A stretch of 64,000 bases of DNA from Amblyomma americanum (taxonomy: Eukaryota; Arthropoda; Arachnida; Ixodida; Ixodidae). How positions within the stretch are numbered: position 1 is the first letter of the stretch; every line of letters starts with the position of its first letter. Made by a program: the position numbers and the translations under genes. The stretch is from NCBI RefSeq assembly GCF_052857255.1, contig NW_027526505.1, positions 733,089 to 797,088 on the forward strand, written 5' to 3'. The notes under the pieces were generated by a model. The model was not told the DNA's origin, did not search any database, and was given only the letters and a program-made list of their open reading frames with translations. Shown piece by piece: positions 23,713-36,147 of the stretch.

Positions 23713-23845
23713 GTTTATGTTTTGGAGTCGGAACGATAAGGCGCTTGCTTATGTTCCGGGCCTTTGATGAGGGCTTTACAGGGTTTTTTTTTTTGCTTCA
23801 AAGAGCTGTTCCACAGCTGCAAAATGAGCGGGCTGGGAGTTACAT

Positions 23846-25245
23846 CTATGACCTCACCAGAAGCGCTGGAGAACCTCGAGGCCACGGATGTCTGATTTTC
23901 AGGCCTCCCCAAGAGGGGGGAAGTCCTGCGGGATGCTGACATATGGGCTGGCGCTCCCTGTTTTCGCAGTGGCAGGGGAGCTTTCCCTGTCCTAGCCTGG
24001 GGCGCCGATGCCCTGCCATAGGCTCTGTGAAAGTGGCCTCGGCAGGTGCCGGAGTTCTGTGTGGTGCGACGCCCCTGCGCACCACATCAGCGAAGTTCGG
24101 TCTTGCTTTGAAAGAGAATGTGTTGGCAAGCGCAAAACGGCCTCCTCGCTTCCTTAAATGAAACTATTTCCTTGGTCTTTATGGTGGTTATCTCTCTTTT
24201 CTTTTTGCAGGACCTACACGCCCTGAAGTACGCAGCGTCGTCACCTTCGCAATTTGTGCAGCGTAGTGCGGCGTCACATTCCTCAGAATGGTGGCCCTTC
24301 GAAGGGAATTTCGCGCAGGTTTTGCGGCTGCAGCACGTCTGTGTGCTGTGGCCAAACTTCTGACAATTGAAACATTAGCGGTGATTAGGTATGTAGTGTG
24401 TGACGTTAACTTTCAGGTATGCAGCTTTGATAGTTCCGGGAGAGAGGCTGGTGTTGAATGTGAGTACCATGTGTTTAGTACATATTTCTTTGTTATCCTT
24501 GCGGATTTTGATTCTTTGAACGTCAATTATATTTTGTTCAGTGAGTCCTTGAAACATTTCGGTTTCTTTTAGATGGATAAAGTCAATTACAGAGATAATG
24601 CCTCGGACTGTATTGAGAGATCGGTGGCGAGTCACGAAAACAGCGATGTCCCCGATAGACGAAATATTTGAGAGTTTTGAGCACTGGATGCTGTCGCGGA
24701 GTTCAAGAAGTCACCGCTGGGCTTGTAGCCTGGCCTTGCAGACCTTGTAGCCAGAACCCAAGGTATCAGTTAAGCATTTTGACAGAACGAATGCAGACAT
24801 AATTCTGGCTTGTTTTTCATCTCTTTCACTCTGAATTACTTAGAACTTTGAAAATGTTAGTTTCTTTTCCAAAAAAAAAAATCTGCTGCTTCGTTCTGCC
24901 CTGTTTTGAGAGAGCGATATGTTTGGGAAGGAGGGGAGCCATAAAAAAATTAATTTTTTGATCATGGTGCCAGCCACCCACCATGGAGCCCAACTTGGGG
25001 ACGGGACAGGAACTTGCAAGCAAGGGCTGTCCGCACCAGCTGTACACCCTAACTTTAACCGAATATGACGCCACTCATGGTGGTTGGCCACACACGGTTA
25101 ACGCTCGCCGCCAGGAAAAAAAGGAAAAAAAAGAAATGAGTAGAGACAGAAGAGTTGTGAGAAATGGGTAGGAAAGCTAAAAATGGAGAAGACAGGAAAA
25201 GGCGACTGCCGATTTCCCCCGGTCGGGTCAGGCTTCAGATTCCAT
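23846..25245 (-). pseudogene. ORF1 (Gag-like) remnant of the old non-LTR element
   Basis: On the minus strand an ATG at 25245 is followed almost at once by a stop, so the original start region is already broken. Recognisable pieces are LELRDSIQCSKLSN (about 24700), FVTRHRSLNTVRGIISV (24635 onward), YLKVNVTHYIPNHR (about 24400), then QKFGHSTQTC and GHHSEECDAALRCTNC (24360-24230), which are zinc-knuckle sequences, and CRSCKKKREI. A second open part at 24085-23846 is arginine/proline-rich. At least three stops or frameshifts interrupt it. Confidence 0.65.
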
Positions 25246-25304
25246 CTACAGGAAGCTGGCGCCAAACTGGGGTGTTGCCTCCGCCGAGGGGCCTTATACC
25301 CTCT

Positions 25305-25480
25305 TTACACGGGCAGCCCTAACCGTGGTTAAGCTTAACTGCAGTTAAGACGTTTAACCGCGGTTGGAGTTAACTGCAGATCGCCGCGCTTAAGCACAGT
25401 TTAGCATCTCGGTTAGCGCGACGAAACAGATCATGTGATACTCGCCTCAGTGAAGTTAAAACGTCACCAACTGAGGAGTA
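25305..25480 (+). other. Repetitive TTAAC/GCGGTTAA-rich segment, possible Harbinger end
   Basis: The stretch after CTCTTTACACGGGCAGCCC contains several short palindromic words such as AACCGTGGTTAA and AACCGCGGTT with CTGCAGTTAA. Such clusters are common in the terminal regions of PIF/Harbinger elements. I could not find the matching inverted end downstream, so this is only a candidate left terminus. Confidence 0.3.
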
Positions 25481-25855
25481 TTATTAAACAGGGTTATGTT
25501 AAAAAGAATACATGAGAGGAAAAACGTTCTTTCTTGTCCTAAGCCCTGCCTAAAATCTTTTTTCTTTGTGCTTGTCGCTGACGTTAGCCGAAATATAAAA
25601 AGACATTCTAAACAATGATCACAGTCGGCTTCGTAGCCGACTGCGCGTTCTACTTTGGCTACTTTAGCCTCTTTTTTCCCGTGACTGCTCACTGCGACGC
25701 ATCACTGCTCGCCTGCTCACTGCTACTGTATCGTTGTTGATTTTCGTGGCTTTTCTTTCACAGTGAGTGTTGTGCACTAACTGTGTGCACTCACTGTCTT
25801 CACTGAGTGCTGTGCACTCACTGGACGGCTTTCGGACGGCCTGTGTGTCAAGCCT

Positions 25856-27262
25856 GTGTTAGCACTTAGCAGGCCTGTCGCGAACGACGCCGACGCTCAG
25901 TTTTGGGCTGCGTTCGTGGCGCAACAGACGCTGGCGCTGATCGCTGAAATTACCATGCTTGAAGAGACGAGGAAGCGACACCGGGAGCGGCCGAAGCGCT
26001 TTTTGTTGGGGGTGGCGCACCTGTCTATCCGTGAGCGAAATCTGCCGGCGTAAGCGCGCCAGACTCGTGGTACGGGACCACGGTTCCGCACCTTCCGGAC
26101 ACCTGACTCCAAGAAAACTTTTGGATCAACCGCGCCACTTTCCTGTACACTGTGGCTGTTTGTGGAAGCATGGACATAATACAAAGATGCGGAAAGCGAT
26201 TCCTCTGGAGAAACGCGTGGCGATCGGCTTATACCGCCTCGCAACATCAGCATAAGAGCGGACTGTTGCCAACTTGTATGGCGCGAGCACTTCGTCAGTT
26301 ACTTTATTATTTCACGAATTTTGAAGCGTGGTTGTGGAGCAGTTGCAAGCACGATTTGTGCATTTCCAAACACCGGCTGAGCTTTACGACCACATGTGTA
26401 AATTTACAGCAGTCTGGTTTTTCTCAAGGTATCGGTGCAGTAGATGACTCATATCGAGGTGTGCCACCCAAAGCAAGAAGCTGCCGACTAATACAATTGT
26501 GGGATGTTGTTTCTACCGAAGGACAAATCCCAACATTAAAACGTAACAAGGGTTTATTCGATTGCCGATGGCAGCGGACGACCATACCCACGCTACGCTC
26601 ATCTCGGTAGCGGAAAGTAGACTAGCGATCTTCCCAGCCGGGCAGCGTGTTTTTGTAGGTGCCGTTGGTGACGCGTGCCTCGGGTGACGCAGCGGTGGCG
26701 CTGTGCTTTATCGATAAGCAGTCTAGCGCGTGGCCCTGTTACGCTGGGCCGGATGATAACAAGGCAGAGGCGGCGCGGAAATGTGCGCAGTGTGTGTGGC
26801 GACACAATTATAAGGGGTGGTACAGTGTCATCTTACTAGCTGTCGTCGACCGCACATACAGGTTCCTATGCACGAAGTTTGGGAGCCCTGGTAGGAACAA
26901 TGGCGCGGCACTGTTTCAGAAGTCTCGACTGCCAGCTACTCTGGCTAGTGAGCTGTTCTGACAAGGAACAAAGGTCATTGAAGGTGTGGAAGTTGGCACA
27001 ATTCTTCTTGGCCATCAAGCTTTCCCCTTGTAGACACACCTGATCAAGCTGTTTCCCTTCCAGGTGCCTCTGGGTCTCCCTCACAGACCTTTAACTAACG
27101 GCTGCCGAGTGCCAGACGTGTTGTCAAAAATGTTTTTGGACGTGTCAAGGCATGCTTTAAAACGGTGCTGAAGGGCCCTGAATGTGAGATCCACAATACA
27201 AATTATCTGATCCATGCTGCTTGTGTGTTGCGAACATTTGTGAGCAACTCAGTGACCACTGT
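25856..27262 (+). pseudogene. PIF/Harbinger transposase (broken)
   Basis: A Harbinger-type DDE transposase would cut and paste its own element. Pieces in order across shifting frames: KHGHNTKMRKAIPLEKRVAI, with GLYRLATSA directly after (about 26158-26252), RTVANLYGAS and LYDHMCKFTA with SGFSQGIGAVDD (first catalytic Asp), HIEVCHPKQEAAD (to 26488), then after an insert YKGWYSVILLAVVDRTYRF (from 26810; second Asp in VVD), SPGRNNGAALFQ, and finally SARRVVKNVFGRVK with HAACVLRTF (to about 27262). The usual catalytic Glu in the R-R-V-V-E-N block is Lys, and the Asp expected after G-R-N-N is Gly. With stops, frameshifts and an insertion, it is dead. It is unlikely to be the host HARBI1 gene because of this decay. 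Confidence 0.8.
26498..26803. mobile_element. About 306-bp insert inside the Harbinger transposase (possible solo LTR)
   Basis: Coding sequence stops matching the transposase after HPKQEAAD and resumes with YKGWYSV about 320 bases later. ACAAT occurs on both sides (26493-26497 and 26804-26808), as expected for a 5-bp target duplication. The insert begins TGTGGGATG. No coding domain or terminal inverted repeat is visible, so a solo LTR is the best guess. Its right end (GGCGAC) does not show the canonical CA, so this is tentative. Confidence 0.5.
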
Positions 27263-27632
27263 GATTCAAGGTGGTTTGGTGTGGTGTAGAGTGCTGATGA
27301 AATGCTGCCTCAGCCGGTGTGCACAAGCAATCGGCAAGAGACGTCAGGTGTGTTCATAAAGAACTCCCCGGTCAAGCATCTTGCCCTGAGCTAGAACCCA
27401 GTCTGCGGGAAACTCAAGAGCAGCTGAGAAGGAAACCTCTGCCAAGAGGAAACAGCCCAGAACAGAGCTACACACACATTATTGAAAGAGCAGACTCGGG
27501 GTTCGGCTGACCTTAAATGGCTTCCATTGCATGCACATGAGGCATACTTCCTACTGGGGTGAAGGTTATGAAGCTTACAACTAGTGTAATTTTTGTAACC
27601 TACATGTGCTTCATAAAATAGGTTTGGTTTGC

Positions 27633-27798
27633 TTTATCGGGTTTCACGTTCCAAAGCGACTTGAGCTATGAGTGATGCCATAGTGGAGGGCTGCAGAATT
27701 TTCGGCCACCTGGGGTTCAGTATAATATGCACTGACATTTCACAGTACACGAGTGCCTTGCTTTACATCTCCATAAAAAGCTGCCGTCGTGGCCAGGC
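27633..27798 (-). mobile_element. Tick SINE fragment (Ruka-like), head missing
   Basis: On the minus strand the body matches the SINEs at 35895-36133 and 47741-47973: the GTGTACTGTGAAATGTCAGTGC segment (family-typical), the CCCAGGTGGCCGAAAATT block and the end with GGAACGTGAAACCC. The tRNA-like head with promoter boxes is absent, so transcription from its own promoter is not expected. Confidence 0.7.
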
Positions 27799-28310
27799 TT
27801 TCAGAAGATTGTCCTGCATTATATAGCTAATGTTAATTGTTGGTTCTTGTTAAGCGAAATAATGAAGTGGTTCGTACCAACTACTAGTACTACTTATGAC
27901 AAAGAAACCTTCACCTACATGCAACCATCTCTAATGAACTATTAATGAAGATTTCTTTACTTCCTGTAAAAAAATCTCTTTCTTCAATGAGTTTTGCTCG
28001 CAGGCAATAGTAAATTGCCGGCATCAGCATTCCATTTTTATATGATTCATTATTGTTGAGCACTGCTGTTTATGGTGCCGATTCATTGCCATTGTACTAC
28101 ATTTTTCGTTGTGTTTGTATGACGTGGTCTGCGTATTGCCTGCTATTCTATCACTTGCTGTTTGCTTATAATTTTCATGTATGACTGGCTATCGTCTTAC
28201 CAGATTGCCAATCAGCAACTCGTTGGTACCTTGTCAAGCAGCACAAGCTTTTTTCTTGCACTCCCACTTCTGAAAGCAAAAGTACTTGCTGTTGGTCTAG
28301 TTGGTTCATC
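27799..28310. other. Anonymous AT-rich DNA
   Basis: No gene or repeat family recognised between the SINE fragment and the foldback. Confidence 0.4.
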
Positions 28311-28416
28311 ATAAAGTTGAATGGCGCAAAGGAACAAACACAGGAAAACACAGCAGTGGCGCTCTTTCTGTCTCTGTGTCTCCCTGTGTTTATTCCTTTG
28401 CGCCATTCAACTTTAT
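28311..28416. repeat. Second foldback (hairpin) element
   Basis: Left arm 28311-28353 and right arm 28374-28416 are reverse complements with about 3 mismatches in 43 bases. The 20-base loop includes GGCGCTCT, also at the apex of the foldback at 11785-11896. The arm sequences of the two foldbacks are otherwise different. The same explanation may apply to both: short foldback transposons or self-complementary transcripts. Confidence 0.85.
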
Positions 28417-28999
28417 TTTGAAAGCAGTATAGTGAATGAAATGTATTCACTGTATAGACCTTTTTAATAAGGGCCCCCGAGTATCACCGCATTTTTTCGC
28501 TAGGCTGTTGCATGCACCTGATGCTAGCCCAGTGGAAGCGGATACCTCTGACCAAAAAAGCTGTTGGTGCTTACAGTCATATTAGAGTGGACATTTTATA
28601 CCTAGTCAAAGATTAAGCAATAGTTGCGAGAAATTTTTTCTTTTTGATCATGAGGCAATGAAATCATGTCGGTCAGAGGTAGAAGCTTCATATTTTTGCA
28701 CGCATCATCCATGCACAAAGCAAACACAAAAAAGCTCTCACCGAATGGTCAGAGCTTTGAAATACTCACAGTGTGATAAATTTCGTTACATTCCCATCCC
28801 AACTCGTTAAACCAAAGTATACTTTCTGTGAACAATTTCATGTCACTACTATTTTGCTGTTGTCAAAATTCCCTACCTTTCTATCAGTTGCCCCCTAAAA
28901 AACCAGTTATGTTGCAAGAAAAGATATGATTCTTGTAGCAAACACTTCCTGGTGAACATGCAACAGCCAGTGGTTCTGAGTGCAGAAGCAGGTGGAGTG
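28417..28999. other. Anonymous AT-rich DNA
   Basis: No supportable feature. Confidence 0.4.
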
Positions 29000-29398
29000 T
29001 TACTGCGAGAGCAGCAGCAACGAACTTGCAACAGACATCTTTGATTGTTGCAGTTGTGTACCCTTGCTGTGTATGCGTATGCTCTGTTGATTACTAATAC
29101 TGCAAGCTATCGCTTCCTTCTGGAGGCGCATCATTTTCTTGCGCATTTTGGGCGCCTTGTGGTCACCCTTTGATGCTGCCTCGCTTTCTCCTTTATGGAG
29201 GCCGACTAGCTGCTCTGTAGCAGATCCGCGTCGCTTTTGGCGGCTCTTTTGGGGTTCCCTTCTTTTCGCGCTTGTGCCAGCACCGGCACTGCTGCTAGCG
29301 CCAGCACTGGTTGTGCTTGTGTCGCCGCTGCGGTTGCCTGTGCTTTGCAGTACAGGTACTGCGGCACTGGCACTGCAAACGATGGAGCTGGCTGCCAA
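29000..29398 (-). pseudogene. Possible Harbinger partner-protein fragment, basic and alanine/serine-rich
   Basis: A 132-codon minus-strand frame is rich in Ala, Ser, Gly and Thr in its first half, then has a basic stretch RREPQKSRQKRRGS and a helix-prone tail KMRKKMMRLQKEAIACSI. PIF/Harbinger elements normally carry a second gene for a Myb/SANT or MADF DNA-binding protein whose C-terminal half often ends in such a basic coiled region. Its position about 1.7 kb past the Harbinger transposase, in convergent orientation, fits. No DNA-binding domain itself is visible, so this is inference only. Confidence 0.25.
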
Positions 29399-29519
29399 TT
29401 GTGAGAGGTCGTCTCTGCTGTTTCATTCAGGCAGGCTGTCCTCCCATGACAGGAGCACTTCTGAGCTGTCTGGCGCCTCGTTGACAACTGGCAGCTCTCG
29501 CACTGCGGCCAGCTAAGCT

Positions 29520-31050
29520 CTTCACGTTGCGCCGCCGAGTGTTCGAAATCTCGTCGCGGATACTAATTTGATTTATTTTATCAATTTCTTACACTTAACA
29601 CAAACGCCGAAACACCGCAAGCATAAAAAACCTCGCTAAATCTTGCTGGGGGTTTCCGCACCGGAATAGTGCTGTGGCACTAAAATGATGATTAGGCGCT
29701 ATCGCGTCAACCATTAAGGTGAAGCTTAATCATCCGCATAAACTTTCAGCTACTTTTTTTTCTCCAAAATAGGCCGTTTGTTTCTTCTTATACTGAAAGC
29801 CGCAAGTTAAATTTCTGGAAACAATGAGGAAGGTAGCATACATTGCACAAATTTTACACAGGTGCGACTCGTCACCAGAAATAACGTAATTTTGTTTGCG
29901 ATTATAGCGTCATGAGCACCTTTAAATAATAAAGTGAACCTCCTGAATTCTTTAGCACTAACACCTTGTGCACTACTTTTTAAGTCTGGATGAAAATTTT
30001 TTAAATCATTCTAACTCATTCAACGAAATATTGGAAATGCCGGTAAAACAATAGCGCTGCTGTTTTCTGTTACAACGCACCCTAATTTCGGTTGCTCAAA
30101 GCCTGATAAACTGTCTAGACGAAAAACTAAAATCCCAGAACGGAAATGGTGCGCAGCGCCTGAAGAGAATTACACAAAACCCATTAAATTGCCCTGCTTT
30201 CCTCTTTTGTTAAAACTTGTTTTTTGACTGATATGCCTCCTACATCAACAACAAAACTAGTGGAGCGCATAACTGCTACCTCTATGGTCGACATTATGCA
30301 GCAGACTTAACAGCACTATATATCCACATTATATGCACGTCTATTTTAAATTCAATTGCAGCCTGAATGCAGTGCGCGTGCGTCACGCTCCCGGCGCCGC
30401 TCAAACAAATCTGGCTGCTCATGCAAGACCGGGCGCCTTATAACCACTTTTTGGCTGTTCTGTGATGTACAGAGCTCCGAATTTTTCATATACAATATTC
30501 TGTGCTAATTTTGCTAAAGGTTCACAAATTTGCGCTACCTATTGCTTTTGTTCTTTTTCCTCATCCCATGCTTTTGTGTGCCTGATTAATTTATTCCCTT
30601 TTCAAATATAAATTAAGGAAAAAGAGCGTGAGCCTTAATTATTCTTGCATTCGTGTTTAATAGGGCTTGCGGCTCTCGCAAGGAGTGTATTTATTATTTA
30701 ACAAATATAGAATATTTTCATGCGCGTTGGTAATGATCTTATGAATGCTTGAAGTAGCTAAGAGTATTGAACGTCAAGTGTATTTTTTCTACACATTATT
30801 GCATACGCTTTTATCCTGAACCTTGTGCAAAGCGTGTTGGCTCAATAGACTAAGTTAGGTGATAAGAATAGCGTACATTCAGTAGGCATCCTATAGAGCA
30901 AGACATTCTTAGGTTCTTTTTTTCCGAGATATGTTCTTAGTTTCCATTTTATTTGGGGTAATTTGCTTGCACATCTCTCCGTTAAGGGACAATTAGTACC
31001 AGGAATTTATAACTCATAAAAATCAAATTAACAAAACAGGCGTCAAGAAA
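29520..31050. other. Anonymous AT-rich DNA
   Basis: No supportable gene, repeat or RNA. Frames are short and full of stops. Confidence 0.4.
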
Positions 31051-31371
31051 TTGATATCAAAATGTGCACAAGAGCTAACGAAACCGATGCCTGGCAGTAT
31101 GACTTCCGCTAAGCGTTTACGGCGTGTTCAACGGGAGAAAGAGAAAGAAAATGTTTCTTCTCTAACACTCGATGAACATTTTTGGCTGTATTGTCGCCGA
31201 TTCAACTCTCTGAGAAAAAGGTTGCTGGAGGAGCCCTTGCAGCATCTTGGCCTTAGTTTGAGCAGCCCACCTTTGCTGTCATTTAGCGCCACCACATTTG
31301 GGTTCAGCCACAGATCTGTTTGCACCGCTGTTCTAAATTTCCTGATAGAATCTCACCGGCTTCCATGCTAA
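31051..31371 (+). other. Unassigned small open frame (about 106 codons)
   Basis: The predicted peptide has a basic, charged segment KRLRRVQREKEKENVS and a hydrophobic C-terminal half. It opens at a non-ATG codon; the first ATG leaves about 95 codons. I recognise no domain. It may be a chance frame; it is listed because it faces another unassigned frame at 31400-31834. Confidence 0.15.
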
Positions 31372-31399
31372 GTGTTCCAAAATTAAGACTTAATCATTT

Positions 31400-31834
31400 T
31401 TATTTAATCTCTCTCTTTATTATTGTTCTTACAATTTTGAAATCAAAAGTCTCATTTCTTTTCTGTTCATGAGGAAGAATTAACCGGTGTTGCGCTCCCA
31501 CGTGCTTTTCCTTTTTATTAACTGCGTGCAGGTGAATAGTCACCCGATTCTTGGCCGATCCCCAGTGTGGGTATGTTCCATCTTTTGATAGGCTAACATC
31601 AACAACAACACTCGATGGCGCTTGTTTTGTGAGGCTAACAACACACAATGACGGCGGTTGTCCCGGGAACATCTCCCAGCGCACTTTTCTAGCTCTTTTC
31701 ATCGGGCGAACTTGGAAAGGTGGCATGCGCGGACGGAAGGTTCTCGATGGTTGGAATACGACCAAAAAACTGGCTTCCTTGACTGGAAGCCTAGCGCTTG
31801 CTGCCGAGCCTACTCCCGTTTTTAGCGCCGCCAC
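31400..31834 (-). other. Unassigned small open frame (about 144 codons)
   Basis: The frame begins at GTG; the first ATG lies about 36 codons in. The composition is basic, with RPMKRARKVRWEMFPGQ in the middle and a Lys/Arg-rich end. No domain is recognised. It could be a decayed element or a chance frame. Confidence 0.15.
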
Positions 31835-31844
31835 CCGTTTCTAG

Positions 31845-33459
31845 AAATTTGGGGCCTGGTCATTTAAGAGGAGGTTGCGTGGCTGAATGAGATTCAGCTC
31901 AGGCTTCGCACGAAAAGAAAGCAGCCCCCGGCTGTCTGGAAGTCGTGAAGTGCAAGCATCGGCTAAAGTGTAATTTATCTGCCAGCTGTGGTGGCTGAAT
32001 TTAAAGCCGTGAGTTCAGCTTTCCTGGCTGAGTGTCAAGCATCCGGTTCAGTTTTATCGATTTGTTTCTTAATTGTTTTTGAATTTTTATGCAATGTTCA
32101 GTTGCTCTGTTTTTCCGTATATTCCCCATCTGTTGTCTCGCGGTCTGTTCCACGTTGTACTCCATGTCAACATGTGCACCTCAAAGTATCAAGGTGGAGA
32201 AGAGCCTGGCCTTTGCTAACATTATTAATAAAAGGAAATAAATGTACGTTAAGCACCAGATTTACTTCTCTATAAGGCAACCGGGCCGTAGTGCTTTAAG
32301 TGTTTTTGAAATCAGCGTTTTTGGGCTGTCTCTTTCTGCCCTTTTCTACTATTTGTAGTGGCCTATTACGTGATAAAGGCAGCGCTCGAAGAGATACTCG
32401 GCACATCCGTGACGTCCAACTTCTTCTTTGCGTAGCCGCGATCCTGTAACTTCCCGCACATGCATTAGCAGAGCAGTGTAGAATACTCTGGTACGGGTTT
32501 ATGACGTCCTCCGCGATAAAATCATCCGCAGCTTCCCGCAGAGAAACTTCATGCCATTCTCGGCCATTGGCGACTTTGGCTCCCCTCTGTATCAACTGTA
32601 AGGCGTTTTGTGCGTTTTTTAGGAGCGTCGGTCCATGATTGCTGAAGCATAGAACCAAAGGAATGAAACAGTAAACGAGTATTTATATCGCTAATTGCGC
32701 CCAATAGTTGTAGCTGACGCCCCTTTATGATATCCTGCGCAAAATCTACCGGTTCCGGTTAATTGGGCAATCGCCTTGAAGACCAATGCTGGCGCCATGA
32801 CTGGAGCGAGCCAGTCCTGTGGAGGGCTCTTCAAAATTTTTCTTTTCGCGTCTTTGCTTTTCCAAATTAAATCAAGCTCGGGCGCTAGATATCAATGTGA
32901 AGAAACAAGATTTTTTTCGAAATCTGCAAAACGATGCTCGGTAGCGGTTCTGCAAAGACACCCTAGATCGGAAAACACCAAGTATCGAACCGTTTAAACG
33001 CTCCACCGCCGCTCATAAAGCTTTTTTTTTTCTTGACCGAGCGAAAAAATTTTAGATAGCAGAGAAAACGAGTCATGAGAGCAGATGGTTTGGTTTTCAG
33101 AAAAAAAAAACTTTTAACCATTTGTTGTTATTTTAAAGCCGCATACCCTCTTAAGCTGTCGGTAAAAAAAGTTTGATGTATCGGCTGAATATTCTTAGCC
33201 ATTGTAGTCTTGGGCGACGAGAAAATAACGCTTATCGCAGGAACCACGGGTAACGAACGATACAGAAACCAAGCAGTGAACTTGCAACCGAAAGTACATC
33301 ATAACTGCCGTGCGCATCTAGTAGTTGTTGCTAGAAAACCCGCCATTACTTCATAAAAACACTGCTTTTAAGGTGAACTGTTTGTTTCCGGCATGCTAAT
33401 ATTAGCTTTTACAGGCATCGAAAAGGCGGTGAATCATTTAACGAATACCCTGATTAAAT
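31845..33459. other. Anonymous DNA with one unassigned frame
   Basis: A 120-codon minus-strand frame at 32296-32658 contains NGREWHEVSLREAADDFI and a stretch with three Cys/His residues but no domain I recognise. Nothing else is supportable. Confidence 0.25.
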
Positions 33460-33601
33460 AGAGAGAGAGAGAATGAAAAGGAAACGCAGGGAGGTTAACC
33501 AGATGTGAGTCTCCGTTTGCTACCCTACACTGGGGATGGGGGATAGGGGTTAGAAAGATGACAGAGAGGACAACGCAAAAAAAAGGAACGTGCACACAGG
33601 G

Positions 33602-35196
<1,595 letters not shown>

Positions 35197-35200
35197 AATT

Positions 35201-35880
35201 CTAGCTATACTTTCGGCACCCTGTTTGCAAGCAGAGCGTTTTTGCCAGTTCGGGCCGCTATGAATTTGAGTCGTTCAGACACTCGTCAGCTGATTTCACT
35301 ACATGGCGCACGGACTACGTAATCATGTTCACCTGCTTCGCTCACGCAGTGTTTGCCACTCATCGCATTGGAAGAAAGGCAGGTTACGGGACATGTGCGC
35401 TATGTAGTGTCATGCTCTGGTTGCTATAAGCGTGCACCCTGGCCCTGAGACGCAAGGTTTTCTAGTAGCGTCCGTACTTTTTCAAATGTGCTGAGCAAAA
35501 ACATCGATGGTAATCGCGGTTCGGAATTGTAAATACTTACATGCACATTACAAATAACGAGATACAAATATAAATTTGCGACCAGCTGACTATCTCTATT
35601 ACTTTAGAAGTTAACTATTACGAAGTTATCTAAGAACTTAACATTTAACATAATTAATCTGTGTTCTAGTGTCCATCAACACTGGCATTAGGATGCAACG
35701 ACATTAATCGGGTTTACTTAAAAACAATACTTTTATACAGCACTACTGGACTTCTGCGAATCACCCTTCATAAGCGTGGGCAGAGGCGACAACCAAAAGG
35801 GCAAATATATGCAAAAATGGGCCCCATGGTAGCGGCAACGAAAAAAGAAGAGATGGGATAAATTTATTAAAGAGCGAAGT
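35201..35880. other. Anonymous AT-rich DNA
   Basis: No supportable feature between the truncated retroelement and the SINE. Confidence 0.4.
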
Positions 35881-35894
35881 AATAAATGCCAAAA

Positions 35895-36133
35895 AGGCAG
35901 CGGTGGCTAAGTTGTTATGGCGCTCGGCTGCTGAGCCGAAAGACGCCGGTTTGATCCCGGCCTCGACGGTCGAATTTCGATGGAGGCGAAATTTTAGAGG
36001 CCAGTGTACTGTGGAATGTCAGTGCACGTTAAAGAATTCCAGGTGGTCGAAATTTCCGGAGCCCTTCACTACGGCGTTCCTCATAGCCTGAGTCTCTTTG
36101 GAACGTTCAACCCCATAAAGCAATAAAAACAAC
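35895..36133 (+). mobile_element. tRNA-derived SINE (Ruka-like), complete with target duplication
   Basis: The head contains an A-box-like GTGGCTAAGTTGTTATGG and a B-box GGTTTGATCCC (35948-35958), giving an internal RNA polymerase III promoter. The tRNA-unrelated body and an A-rich tail (CAATAAAAACAAC) follow. AATAAATGCCAAAA (35881-35894) and AATGAATGCCAAAA (36134-36147) form a 14-base target duplication with one mismatch. SINEs are mobilised by the enzymes of non-LTR elements. The family name is from memory of tick SINEs. Confidence 0.8.
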
Positions 36134-36147
36134 AATGAATGCCAAAA

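Larger units (their letters stand above)
19200..25305 (-). mobile_element. Old, decayed non-LTR retrotransposon with RNase H (I/jockey-like)
   Basis: Fragments in the expected order run along the minus strand from a 5' UTR at about 25305 to a 3' region near 19200: ORF1 with zinc knuckles, endonuclease, RT, RNase H and a C-terminal region. All are interrupted by stops and frameshifts. The copy is split by a miniature LTR element at 22863-23646. The 5' boundary near 25305 sits next to sequences rich in TTAACCGCGG-like words that lead into the Harbinger remnant. The identification rests on many separate recognisable motifs in colinear order, so the element call is secure, though the exact ends are not. 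Confidence 0.8.

Noticed and set aside
25856..27262. Host HARBI1-like gene
   Set aside because: The region matches Harbinger transposase but has stops, frameshifts, an insertion and catalytic substitutions, so a decayed transposon is a better explanation.
35895..36000. Standalone tRNA gene
   Set aside because: The tRNA-like head has A and B boxes but is the start of a SINE with the family body, an A-rich tail and target duplications. Stem pairing was not convincing.
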